64,000 nucleotides of DNA from Sulfolobales archaeon Acd1. Lineage in GTDB: Archaea > Thermoproteota > Thermoprotei_A > Sulfolobales > Sulfolobaceae. The DNA is taken from positions 372,001 to 436,000 of the forward strand of contig APJY01000001.1 in assembly GCA_000389735.1 (NCBI GenBank), given 5' to 3'. The position numbers and the translations under genes were made by a program. The notes beneath the pieces are model-generated. The model was not told where the DNA came from and did no database searches. It worked only from the letters and a program-made list of their open reading frames with translations. Shown piece by piece: positions 32,297-40,461 of the stretch; within the stretch, counting starts at the first letter, position 1, and each line of letters begins with the position of its first letter.

Positions 32297-32599
32297 GTTA
32301 ATTAAGATCAGCTTTCCGATGAGTCCCTCTAAGGCCCTCCTCGCTACAACCCTCGTCCTGTAATTCCGCGACTGCCTTTCTCAGACTCGTAAAGTCGCCA
32401 AGTACGGTACGTTTTCCTCCCACATGCGTCCATCAGTCCTCGCTCAAGGCGTAACGCTTCCTGAACTCATTGAAGCAAAAGTCATAAACAAATGCCGAAT
32501 TACGTCACAGAGCGAGACCGGGTCGCTCCTTATAGTCTTTATACCCTTCGAGGGCCCTTTCCGTCGCGCTTAAAATCGGTGGGCCTTGAGTGTTAGGCG
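32297..32599. other. Gene-free stretch with a leaderless promoter at its end
   Basis: The right end has a TATA-like cttaaaat at 32569-32576, about 25 bases before GTG 32600. On the minus strand around 32436-32500 a short open stretch ends FNEFRKRYALSED but has no start; it may be the last trace of a lost gene. Nothing else is recognised. Confidence 0.4.
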
Positions 32600-33013
32600 G
32601 TGAATCAGGAGAGCCTGGTGAAGCTCGTAGCGCTTACGGCCGGAGTGCTCGTCTTCATAGCACTAGGCTACCCTTACTTGAACGCCTCGTTCGTCCGGCA
32701 CTCGATCGACCAGCCGATGAGAGAGATATCAGAGCTTCAGAACCTACAATACACGGCCTCCGTTATTCCCAGCAACATGTCGATAGTGATGCATGTCTAT
32801 AACCCTACCGACTTCCCGATAGTGGTGTTGAACGTCACCGCTCCGGGGGCGAAGTCGCTCGAGCCCGTAACGATAATGCCGGAGAGCAACGGAACGGTAG
32901 TGGCGAAGATCTACGATTATCAGGAGCTATACAATGCGTACGTGAACAATCACTTCTACATGAGCGTGACTTTGAGGTTCCTTAACACGACCTTGGTTGT
33001 GAGGGGAGGCTGA
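32600..33013 (+). CDS. Single-helix membrane-anchored surface protein, 137 aa
   Basis: Residues 7-28 form a signal anchor (LVKLVALTAGVLVFIALGYP). The outside part is a small beta domain with several N-glycosylation sequons. Leaderless GTG 32600 about 25 bases after the TATA-like box. The stop TGA shares a base with the ATG of the next gene (33013), so the two are coupled and probably form a membrane complex. Function unknown. Confidence 0.6.
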   Translation: MNQESLVKLVALTAGVLVFIALGYPYLNASFVRHSIDQPMREISELQNLQYTASVIPSNMSIVMHVYNPTDFPIVVLNVTAPGAKSLEPVTIMPESNGTVVAKIYDYQELYNAYVNNHFYMSVTLRFLNTTLVVRGG

Positions 33014-33561
33014 TGGTCTGGAGAACGTTGCTCTCAGTCTACTACTTGGCCGGTATCTTCGTGACCTTAATTCCCCTGTATTGGTGGCAGGTCGACGTAG
33101 GAGGAATCCTAGTCGTGGAGGACTCCCCGTTCCAGATATCGTTGCAGTTCCTGGGGGCACAGCTGGAGATAACGAACTTGGTGAACGCGGCCCTCACAGC
33201 CTTCAGGGTATACCTCCTGATAATCCTTGCTTACGGCCTTTACTCCACCATAAGGGGCAGGAGGTTCCTCAACTCCACCCTCTTCGCCGTGACCGTGCTC
33301 TACATGATAGAGCCAGCCCTCTTCTTCGTTATCGTTGAAGTCCTGAAGGCTTTGGGGCAGCTACCCGCCGGTTACGAGCCAATATTCATAGGGACTACCA
33401 GCTTAGTAGTGACGCAACCCGACGCCGTCGCGGTTTTGACAGTGACCTTCGAGCCCACGGAATTCTACTGGGTCGCCCTAGCCGTGGCAGTGCTTTACCC
33501 AATAGCTAGGCTGAGCCTTCGGCTAAATGAGAGGAGAGAAAAGGGGACGACTAAAACCTGA
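33013..33561 (+). CDS. Polytopic membrane protein, 182 aa
   Basis: Four hydrophobic segments (near 7-25, 60-82, 93-117 and 150-170) with an outside loop holding a short beta region. Begins at ATG 33013 overlapping the previous stop. No family recognised. Its partner is the single-helix surface protein upstream; the pair could be a receptor or anchor for an unknown complex. Confidence 0.6.
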   Translation: MVWRTLLSVYYLAGIFVTLIPLYWWQVDVGGILVVEDSPFQISLQFLGAQLEITNLVNAALTAFRVYLLIILAYGLYSTIRGRRFLNSTLFAVTVLYMIEPALFFVIVEVLKALGQLPAGYEPIFIGTTSLVVTQPDAVAVLTVTFEPTEFYWVALAVAVLYPIARLSLRLNERREKGTTKT

Positions 33562-33574
33562 AAACGCACCAACT

Positions 33575-34066
33575 TCACGTGTAGGCGACGGGCAGGGCCT
33601 TCTCACAGGCCTCCTTGACCCCACCCCTGCAGGCAGAGTTAAGAACGCTCGTGGCGAGGTTTCTCTCACCGATCAGCTCCAGGGCGTCTACGAGGGCTTT
33701 AATGGTCTCGTAATTACTCGAGGAGGCCGCTTCAATGAGCTTGTTACCCCTCCCCTGGGCTATCACCGTCTTGACTATGGGGGCCAGAACCTTCACGTCT
33801 ACCTTACTTGCCAAGCACGTGGCGAGCTTGTTCAGGTTCATGCAGTTCCTCAAGTCGAACCTGTTCCCGAACTCTAGGTGGAACTGAACCAGAGTCTCGC
33901 AGTCAGCCACGTCTATGACGTTGCAGCCGAACCAGTTCACGTCGGCGTCCGAGGGGATCTCCTTGAGGACCCTCCTGAGCTCCTCGAACGCCTCCTCCCT
34001 TTTCTTAAGAAAGAGGGACTCCTTAATGTGGAGGAGCGACTTGTACTGGTCCAAAGATAGGGACAT
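33575..34066 (-). CDS. Helical Cys-containing protein, 163 aa, unknown
   Basis: A soluble protein of repeated helices, five Cys spread through it (GCNVID, ADCETL, NCMNL, ATCLAS, SACRGG). The spacing suggests a helical-repeat fold rather than a metal site. ATG 34066. No family recognised. Convergent with the membrane-protein pair. Confidence 0.5.
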   Translation of the reverse strand: MSLSLDQYKSLLHIKESLFLKKREEAFEELRRVLKEIPSDADVNWFGCNVIDVADCETLVQFHLEFGNRFDLRNCMNLNKLATCLASKVDVKVLAPIVKTVIAQGRGNKLIEAASSSNYETIKALVDALELIGERNLATSVLNSACRGGVKEACEKALPVAYT

Positions 34067-34141
34067 CGCCAGGAAATGTTATCTCCTTCAGGGGTATTAT
34101 ATCCTAATCTAAGTCCCTGACGAGTACCCCCCAATCGACCC

Positions 34142-35245
34142 TCAAAGCTCGGCCAATCCCTCGAGCCTGTTTAAGCCCGAAATGTAGCCGAAACCCTTCT
34201 CCCTCCCTAAGGCCAAGTCACTGGCCATTTTGCCCATGGCGGGGGCGAAGCTCCACCCCAGCCTGCAGGCCCCCGTGGCTACTACAAGCCCCTTAAACTT
34301 GCCCACTAAGGGGAATCCGTCGTGGGTGCAAGGCCTCCAGCCCTCCAGACCGTCGATTACCCTGACCACCTCTATGGCCCTTGAGGCCAGCTTGAAGACC
34401 CTCTCACCTTCGCTAATCCCCCGGCTGAAGTCGGCCTCGAAACCGGCGGTGAGCTTCACGTAACCGGAGTTCTTAACTATCGCTAAGCCGTAGTCGTTCA
34501 GTACCACGCTTACGGGGAGCTTAACCCTTTCGTTACCGATCACCCTGAAGCCGTAGCCTTTGAAGGAGGTTATCGGTAAGCCTAAGGATCTAACGTTCAC
34601 ACCGCTCGCCACTACCACCTCGTCGAACTCCCCCTTCAGGGAAAGGTAGTCCGTCACTTCCTTCTTAGCGACGGTGACCCCGTTCAGCTCCCTCCTCATC
34701 CTCTCGATGAACGCCTCGGTAGATACCTTGGCTAGCTCGGGGAAGTAAACGGCCCTCCCCAAGCCCTTTATTTCTGCCTCCTCGCACTTCGGCCTTAAGG
34801 GGCTGTTGAGGCAGTCCCTGAAGTTGTCCTCGAAGTCCCTCTCGTTCAGGGAGACCTCGTAAAGGCCCGACTCGTCGTAGTCGAAGTCGTTCCTCTCCTC
34901 AGCCAACCTCCTGTACTCCTTAAGGGAGAACTCGGCCATCCACCTGGCCCTCTCCCAGGCCTCCTGCGGAGGGCTCCTGTTCAAGGTCCTGAGCAGGGCC
35001 TTCAGCCAGAGGGGATCCACCTGCCTTACCCTAGTTATCCCCCTGGCCATGTACCTCAGCATCTTCACGATCATGCCCAGGCTGTTTATCCTGTCGAACC
35101 TGTAGGGTTCAATGAGCCCAGCGGCGTGAATCGACCCCCTGCCCAAGTACTCCCTCTCGAATATCGTTACCTCAGCCCCGTCCCTCTTCAAGTAGTACGC
35201 CGCGAACAGACCGACTATTCCTCCGCCGATAACTGCGACCCTCAA
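34142..35245 (-). CDS. FAD-dependent oxidoreductase, DAO family
   Basis: A Rossmann start, VAVIGGGIVGLFAAYYLKRD, binds FAD, followed by the acidic ribose-binding segment VTIFERE. The C-terminal signature GWRPCTHDGFPLVGKFKGLV, then GACRLGWSFAPAMGKMASDL, is that of DadA/glycine-oxidase-type enzymes. 367 residues is normal for the family. TTG 35245. Likely oxidises a D-amino acid, glycine or imino acid; the substrate cannot be told. No neighbour gives a pathway. Confidence 0.78.
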   Translation of the reverse strand: MRVAVIGGGIVGLFAAYYLKRDGAEVTIFEREYLGRGSIHAAGLIEPYRFDRINSLGMIVKMLRYMARGITRVRQVDPLWLKALLRTLNRSPPQEAWERARWMAEFSLKEYRRLAEERNDFDYDESGLYEVSLNERDFEDNFRDCLNSPLRPKCEEAEIKGLGRAVYFPELAKVSTEAFIERMRRELNGVTVAKKEVTDYLSLKGEFDEVVVASGVNVRSLGLPITSFKGYGFRVIGNERVKLPVSVVLNDYGLAIVKNSGYVKLTAGFEADFSRGISEGERVFKLASRAIEVVRVIDGLEGWRPCTHDGFPLVGKFKGLVVATGACRLGWSFAPAMGKMASDLALGREKGFGYISGLNRLEGLAEL

Positions 35246-35343
35246 TCGCGAACAGCCTTCAGTTGATAAGAGCCCTATAATTTTACCTTGTTTCAGGCGG
35301 CGAGTCGTTCAGTAAGGAAGTTTTAGATAAAGTTAAAGGAATG

Positions 35344-36021
35344 TTAATGGAATCCCAGGGCCTTGGCTACCCTTTTGGCCCTCTTGCTCACACTGCTCTC
35401 GAACCGCGTCAGCTCCAGGAGGTAGTCCTTAAGCTCCCTCAACTCCTCCGGGCTTATGAAGCCCAGATCGGCCAGCTCCTTGGCCCTCTCCCAGGCCAAT
35501 ATCCTGACGTTGGCCTTCCTCGCCCTCAAGAAATCCTTGTACCTCTCCCTGTCTTCAGCGGTGAACACTCCGTCCTTCACTAGATCCACGAATAGCCTCC
35601 ACGACTTCTTCCTTACGGTAGCCCACCTGCTTCTCAGGAGCCTCCAGTAGGATGTCCTGACCTCCCTGAGAGTGTCGAACGATATTATCCCCAAGCTGAG
35701 CAGGTTCCTGTAGTTCCTCCACGCAGACCACTTTATGGTGTCCTTATTGGCGGTTAGGGACCTCTCTATCCCTTCAACTCCGACACTCTTCATTAACTCT
35801 AGGTTACTCCAAGCGTCGTCCCTGACCCCCTGAAGCCTGTGCCATAGCAGGGACCTCAGGTAGCCCCTGTGGGGTAGCAGATACCGGACGTTCCCCGTAT
35901 CGACCAGGAACTTTACGTCGTCCCAGGCCCTCGTCCGTGCCTCAGGGTCAGGGGAGGCCAAGCTCTCGAGAACCTTGGGCAGGTTCCTGATTATTGCATT
36001 TATTTTACTTAGCTCAGCCAC
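35344..36021 (-). CDS. HEAT-like helical-repeat protein, 225 aa
   Basis: Five or six helical repeats of about 38-40 residues, each with a Trp at the same place: RTRAWDDV, RDDAWSNL, KWSAWRNY, RKKSWRLF, RILAWERA. The pattern fits HEAT/ARM-like solenoids that bind other proteins. Starts at GTG 36021, eight bases inside the end of the ubiquitin-like gene, so the two are translated together. Probably a scaffold or recognition partner of the modifier protein (inference). Confidence 0.65.
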   Translation of the reverse strand: MAELSKINAIIRNLPKVLESLASPDPEARTRAWDDVKFLVDTGNVRYLLPHRGYLRSLLWHRLQGVRDDAWSNLELMKSVGVEGIERSLTANKDTIKWSAWRNYRNLLSLGIISFDTLREVRTSYWRLLRSRWATVRKKSWRLFVDLVKDGVFTAEDRERYKDFLRARKANVRILAWERAKELADLGFISPEELRELKDYLLELTRFESSVSKRAKRVAKALGFH

Positions 36022-36220
36022 CCGATGCCACCTGGAACAGGTTTAACTCCCCTTCGGTCAACACCTCGTCCTCCAACAGGGGCCTGGAGTCCCTAGTCAC
36101 GACTACCCCAGTCGTGGGGTATCCCAACCTCTTAATCAGGTCCCTCACCCTGGAGCCCTCCGGCATCTCGAGCTCTAAGGTCCTTCCTTGCCTGACCAAG
36201 TTGACCTTGACCTTAATCAT
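36014..36220 (-). CDS. Ubiquitin-like sulfur-carrier/modifier protein (MoaD/ThiS/SAMP type)
   Basis: A 68-residue beta-grasp protein ending in Gly-Gly (FQVASGG), the C-terminus that is adenylated and thiocarboxylated in ThiS/MoaD, or joined to lysines in archaeal SAMPs and Urm1. The strand pattern (VKVNLVRQGRTLELEMPEGS, then VRDLIKRLG, then VTRDSRPLLEDEVLTEGELN) is right for the family. ATG 36220. Its gene overlaps a HEAT-like repeat gene; no E1-like activating enzyme is nearby, so that must be encoded elsewhere. Confidence 0.82.
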   Translation of the reverse strand: MIKVKVNLVRQGRTLELEMPEGSRVRDLIKRLGYPTTGVVVTRDSRPLLEDEVLTEGELNLFQVASGG

Positions 36221-36351
36221 TATCCAAACGTCTGTTCCCCTCAGTCCTATTAATCGTTTGTCGACCAGGTTCTCTATGTGGGAACTACGGGCGTCAATGC
36301 GGAGAGGGACACGTTTAAAATGAGGTAAAATAACACATCAGTTAGAGAATC

Positions 36352-36738
36352 GTGGCTCTGCACGCTCTCGGCGTGGCCGATGCGGTGCTTGGTGTATTAG
36401 GTTTCATCGTCCTCTGGGTCTTGATCTCGCTTTCACTCTACTTCGCCTCTAGGTTGACGGGAGTGCGCACCTCATTCGGGAGCGCGATGGTCACTTCCCT
36501 ACTCGCTGCAATAGCGTTCTTCCTAGTGGACATGATCTTCAGCTTGATTGGGCTTCACGCGATCGGGGTCCTCCTTGGCATAATAGCGATACTTTTCGTG
36601 ATAAAGAGCAGGGAAAGGATAGGATGGCTTCACGCCCTAGGGATAGGCGTCCTCACGATCATAATCCTGGTTATCGTTTTAGTAGTGGTGGGCGCTGTGT
36701 TGGGACTAGGCCTATTCGCCGCGCTTAGACTACTGTAA
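36352..36738 (+). CDS. Four-helix membrane protein, 128 aa, unknown
   Basis: Four hydrophobic segments (near 10-32, 43-63, 66-84 and 95-125) and almost no loops. GTG 36352 follows a TATA-like gtaaaata by about 25 bases, suggesting a leaderless message. No family recognised. It stands between the ubiquitin-like gene (divergent) and a DUF2299-like gene. Confidence 0.55.
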   Translation: MALHALGVADAVLGVLGFIVLWVLISLSLYFASRLTGVRTSFGSAMVTSLLAAIAFFLVDMIFSLIGLHAIGVLLGIIAILFVIKSRERIGWLHALGIGVLTIIILVIVLVVVGAVLGLGLFAALRLL

Positions 36739-36890
36739 GGCTCCGTAAGTAACGTATAGGATCCCCGATGCCTCCCTGCCTTGAATTACCTCCCTCAAGT
36801 GTTCTTAGAACAACACGGCTGAAATCCTCACTAAGGAAGGTTCGGCTTCCTTCGAAGGGGCGAAGTTTCGTTAACCCCCCGTTCGCATAA

Positions 36891-37484
36891 ATGTTAGTTC
36901 CACCGTTCATGCGTGGCGTAAGGAAGAGGAGTTATCCCGTCAATTCCCTCGATCGTGATAGCTTAATTTCCGTAAGAGGTCAGAGTGACGTAGTAGAGGT
37001 ATCGGCCTTGAACCCCGCGGACTCCATGATAATGGACGTCTTCAAGAGGTTGGGCCTCACGGTAACGATCCCTCCTGGAGCCAAGGAGGCATTCAGGGTA
37101 GCCACTCAGCCCCCTAACGGGGGGCCCATAGTGGAGGTCATAAGGCCGACGCCGGAGGCGGACTTCTACATAATCGCTATGGGGATAGCCGTGGCCAAGG
37201 AGCATCAGGACGCCCTGAGGTCCCTACCCCCCGAGCGGAGGAGGGAGTTCCTGCTGAGGCTCAAGAAGGACATCTTGAGGTATGAGGTCGACATGGCCTT
37301 TCTCCCCCCTGACAAGGAGGTTCCGGAGGCCGTTCAGGTAACTAGGCTGGTGTTCGCCGACGGCCTGGATCCCAACAGGCTCCTGGATAATTATTATAAG
37401 GTTAGGAACGCAGGCCTCGACTTCATGATCACCCTAGCAGACACCTTCAGGGACGTCCAAAAAGGCAGGACTACCTACCTCTAA
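36891..37484 (+). CDS. DUF2299-like protein, paralogue of the gene at 48463
   Basis: From about residue 47 this matches the smaller protein at 48463: MAFLPPDKEVPEAVQVTRLV and FADGLDPNRLLDNYYKVRNA here, VFMPPDREVPRTVQIAKLAF and DGLTSNEMLNLVTLVKNAAY there. DUF2299 is a small alpha/beta family of unknown role. The start is uncertain: ATG 36891, ATG 36909 or a later codon; the first 40 residues may be an extension. The two copies bracket the NrfD/molybdoenzyme region, hinting at a shared job there. Confidence 0.6.
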   Translation: MLVPPFMRGVRKRSYPVNSLDRDSLISVRGQSDVVEVSALNPADSMIMDVFKRLGLTVTIPPGAKEAFRVATQPPNGGPIVEVIRPTPEADFYIIAMGIAVAKEHQDALRSLPPERRREFLLRLKKDILRYEVDMAFLPPDKEVPEAVQVTRLVFADGLDPNRLLDNYYKVRNAGLDFMITLADTFRDVQKGRTTYL

Positions 37485-37524
37485 GCTTTGAGGTTCGAGG
37501 CCAAGCGATCCAAAGACGCTCCCC

Positions 37525-38169
37525 TTAACGACCGGGAGCGGAAACCTCCGAACCGAAAGCCTCGATCTTCGGGATTTCGTCACACGCGAAGTTGAGTCTG
37601 TAGCCGTGTTTCGGACACCTCACCGCTATCCAGCACGGCCTTCCCCTCTCGTCTAAGGAGAGTATCCCTTTACATGAACCGTTCAAAACGATCGAGGGGA
37701 GGAGGCTTACTAGGAAGTAGGCGACCACCCGCCTTGCCCCTTCAGGCATCATTTCAGCGAACCTGTACAGGAATCCGGCGAGGGCCTCGGGCCTGTTGAA
37801 GCACAGTCCGTCGAGGTCTAAACCTAGGTCTTCTGCCTCGGATGACAGCCAATCTAAGAGTTCCCTCAGGTCGTCAACATCCCCTTCGTATCCCCACGCC
37901 TCTTTCAAGGCTTCGAGCGCCTTAATTTTGGTCGCCCTGTCGCTACAGCTCCGATAAAGGGCGATCACACCTTTCGGGGTGATCTTAAACGTCTTGCCCT
38001 CCTTCAAGACGTAGCCCTTCGTCGAGAAGACCTTCAAGACCCTCCAGGCGGTCGCGAAGGGGATGTCGGCCTCCAGGGCCAGCTTATAGGAGGAGAGGGG
38101 CCCGGTGAGGAGGAGGTACTTAAGGGCCCTCTCGAGCTTGTCCGAGGCCTTGGTCGACGTCGATGACAT
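37525..38169 (-). CDS. Winged-helix regulator with Cys-rich C-terminal domain
   Basis: Residues 10-65 form a winged helix (YLLLTGPLSSYKLALEADIP, then TAWRVLKVFSTKGYVLKEGK). After a helical linker the C-terminal 50 residues hold clustered Cys (GSCKG, PCWIAVRCPKHG, FACDE), a likely zinc or redox-sensing site. It lies just downstream of the NrfD gene on the same strand and ATG 38169 is 101 bases from it. A regulator of the Mo-enzyme cluster is a natural guess. No direct proof. Confidence 0.65.
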   Translation of the reverse strand: MSSTSTKASDKLERALKYLLLTGPLSSYKLALEADIPFATAWRVLKVFSTKGYVLKEGKTFKITPKGVIALYRSCSDRATKIKALEALKEAWGYEGDVDDLRELLDWLSSEAEDLGLDLDGLCFNRPEALAGFLYRFAEMMPEGARRVVAYFLVSLLPSIVLNGSCKGILSLDERGRPCWIAVRCPKHGYRLNFACDEIPKIEAFGSEVSAPGR

Positions 38170-38270
38170 CTTTAGAACACGTTAAATGCTTAAGGTAAAC
38201 AAAATATAAAAGTGTTATAATTAAAAATTCTAATATATATTCTAATACATAAATAAAAAATTTATTTAAG

Positions 38271-39320
38271 TCAACCTCTCCAGCCGAAGGATCCGATGGG
38301 TATCGGTTGGTTGCTGACGATCTGGAAGGGCGTCATAGGGGCGGTCTGATAGGCTATCTGCCCTGCTATCAGCACGTCCGCCCTCGTCAGGTAGGCTGCC
38401 ACTATCGCGAAGATCGCCGCTACTACTATGGCGTACTTAACGGCGCTCGGTAAGTCCCCGACCTTGACCTCTCCGGCCTTGCTCTTGCCGAAGATTGTAC
38501 CCAGCGGTACAGACGCTAGGTAGCCCCCGCCCGAGATGATGACAGCCAACGCGGAGATCACCAGGTCCACGTAGAACGTGGCTTGCGAGGTCAGATAGGC
38601 GTAACCTACCTCGTTGAAAACATACCCAGTGTTCAGCGTGGCGAGGTAGAGGAACCACGAGGCCAGCTCCGCTATTCCGGCGAAGGTTATCAGCTTGGCG
38701 AGCGTCCTCCTGGCACTCACCCCCTCGTCCCCCTTAACGGCTATCGAGAGTATGTAAGCTACCCCGGCTCCGACGAACACTCCTCCGGCCAGGAAGAGGA
38801 GGGGGATAGCGCCGCTGTTCCACATCGGCACTCCAGGTGCCGCCGCGAACTCGAAGCCGCTGTAAACCGTTGAGAATATCCCGAAGAGCATTGCGATGGT
38901 GGAGAAGGCGACCCTCAGCCACAGAGGTACCTTACTTAAGTACACGGCTATCGTGTACAGAATCGCGAACAGCAGGAGGCCGCTTACGAAGATAATACCC
39001 CTCGCCATCCAGGAGTGACTGAAGTTGGCCAGTGCCTCAACGGGGGCTGATGTCGCGGCGTACGGCCTCCCCAAGTCCATGGCGAAGAAGGCGAAGGCCA
39101 GGATAGCGGTCACTACAACAACTGGGGCGCCGAGTCTCGGTAGGCTCCTATACTTGCCCGTGAACTCCATGATCCCTAGGATCGCCATAAGCATGCCGGC
39201 GAGCTCGGTGAAGAAGAGCGCAAGGGCCACGTACTCTCCCCACAGCGGGTACCTGTTTATCTGAATGATCGGCGCCTGCACACCGAAGGGTAGGTTAGGC
39301 GGCGACGTGAACAGGCCCAT
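38271..39320 (-). CDS. NrfD/PsrC-type membrane subunit
   Basis: Membrane quinone-interacting subunit of a complex iron-sulfur molybdoenzyme. 349 residues with about nine hydrophobic helices. The first part matches the NrfD family: LWGEYVALALFFTELAGMLM, a conserved Asp in AFFAMDLGRPY and the SHSWMARGIIF segment. It has no haem ligands of its own. Encoded divergently from the catalytic subunit, separated from it by the TPR gene, which is unusual; NrfD normally follows the Fe-S subunit. Most likely partner is the Mo enzyme at 40462. Confidence 0.85.
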   Translation of the reverse strand: MGLFTSPPNLPFGVQAPIIQINRYPLWGEYVALALFFTELAGMLMAILGIMEFTGKYRSLPRLGAPVVVVTAILAFAFFAMDLGRPYAATSAPVEALANFSHSWMARGIIFVSGLLLFAILYTIAVYLSKVPLWLRVAFSTIAMLFGIFSTVYSGFEFAAAPGVPMWNSGAIPLLFLAGGVFVGAGVAYILSIAVKGDEGVSARRTLAKLITFAGIAELASWFLYLATLNTGYVFNEVGYAYLTSQATFYVDLVISALAVIISGGGYLASVPLGTIFGKSKAGEVKVGDLPSAVKYAIVVAAIFAIVAAYLTRADVLIAGQIAYQTAPMTPFQIVSNQPIPIGSFGWRG

Positions 39321-39485
39321 TTCCTTTCAGGCGATAATTGCTTAAAATATTATAAAAAACGTTCTCTCCAACAATCCGATATGAAATACCTTACATATAT
39401 CCCTACGTGCAATCGTTATTTTGGTTAATTTCCTAAATAGGGAAAAGAAACGTTTATTTAGGCTAAGCGCAAACGAACTAAGAGT
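39321..39485. promoter_or_regulatory. Divergent promoter between NrfD and TPR genes
   Basis: An AT-rich gap with TATA-like boxes toward both sides: ataatattttaa on the NrfD side near 39340-39355 and gtttattta at 39452-39460 toward the TPR gene. A seven-base inverted repeat, CCTAAAT (39432-39438) and ATTTAGG (39456-39462), encloses the right-hand TATA box. Could be an operator for the neighbouring winged-helix regulator; function unproven. Confidence 0.4.
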
Positions 39486-40391
39486 TTGACCGACAACATC
39501 GAACAACTGATGGAGCAGGGTAAGTACGATGAAGTGTTAAGCCTCGTTCAGGGGGACGATCAGAACTCCAGGCTCGTCAGGGCGTTCGTCCTCATGAAGG
39601 CCGGAAGGCTGAACAAGGCCTTGAAGGAACTTGAGGGGTTAGAGGTCCCAGAGGCCTCCTACCTGAGGTTCGAGATATACAGGGGCCTGGGAGATAAAGA
39701 GAAAGCCGCGAAGGAAGCCATGAAGTTACTCGAGGGCCGCGAGGACGACCACTTGGCCAACTACTTCGTGGCTCAGTACTTCTACGATGGCGGGAACCTA
39801 GAGGAGGCCCTGAGGCACATCGACAGGGCCCTGGCAGTAGTTCCACACAGCTACGAGTACAAGAAGCTCAAGGCGAAGATCCTCTTCGACCTGGGTGACT
39901 ACGAGGGGGCCTCCGTTGTCCTGACGGACTTGCTCGCCATGAACCCCAAGGACGTGGAGGCCAGGAAGATGAAGGCGATGTGCTACTATAACTTGGGGCT
40001 GAGGATGGACGCCCTGGCGGAAATCAACAAGGCCCTCGACGTTAGGAAGGACGACGTTGAGCTGAGGGTTCTCAAGGCCAGAATCTACTACGAGACGGGG
40101 TTCTACAAGCTGGCCTTATCGGACTTCAAGGCCGCCCTCAGGCTAAGGCCTAATGACCCAGACATAGCTTACAGCGTAGCGGCCTGCTACTATCATATAG
40201 AGATGTATAGGGAGGCAGAGGAGTACGTGAACATGGCGTTAAGGCTCTCCGAGAAGGGGGAGTACTACGCCCTGAAGGCCCTGATAAAGAGGGCTGAAGG
40301 TGACACGAAGTCGGCCAAGGAACTGGCGAAAAGGGCCGTTCAGTTAGAGCCTTCAACTAAACCTAAGGTATTGGACTTACTTACCGAGTAG
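39486..40391 (+). CDS. TPR-repeat protein, 301 aa
   Basis: A solenoid of about eight 34-residue TPR units (YFVAQYFYDGGNLEEALRHI, LKAKILFDLGDYEGASVVLT, LKARIYYETGFYKLALSDFK and others). No membrane segment or enzyme domain. TTG 39486 fits a leaderless start about 25 bases after the TATA-like box. Placed between the NrfD and catalytic-subunit genes, it could be an assembly factor holding the large apoenzyme before Tat export (inference). Confidence 0.85.
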   Translation: MTDNIEQLMEQGKYDEVLSLVQGDDQNSRLVRAFVLMKAGRLNKALKELEGLEVPEASYLRFEIYRGLGDKEKAAKEAMKLLEGREDDHLANYFVAQYFYDGGNLEEALRHIDRALAVVPHSYEYKKLKAKILFDLGDYEGASVVLTDLLAMNPKDVEARKMKAMCYYNLGLRMDALAEINKALDVRKDDVELRVLKARIYYETGFYKLALSDFKAALRLRPNDPDIAYSVAACYYHIEMYREAEEYVNMALRLSEKGEYYALKALIKRAEGDTKSAKELAKRAVQLEPSTKPKVLDLLTE

Positions 40392-40461
40392 GGATTGTTT
40401 CCAGCCGGACATATCGTTTGATTGAAGCGAAGCCATATAAAAGGATTAAATTAACTAATTT

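Noticed and set aside
39432-39462. Inverted repeat CCTAAAT/ATTTAGG as a definite operator
   Set aside because: Seven AT-rich bases around a TATA box can arise by chance; noted inside the promoter feature only.
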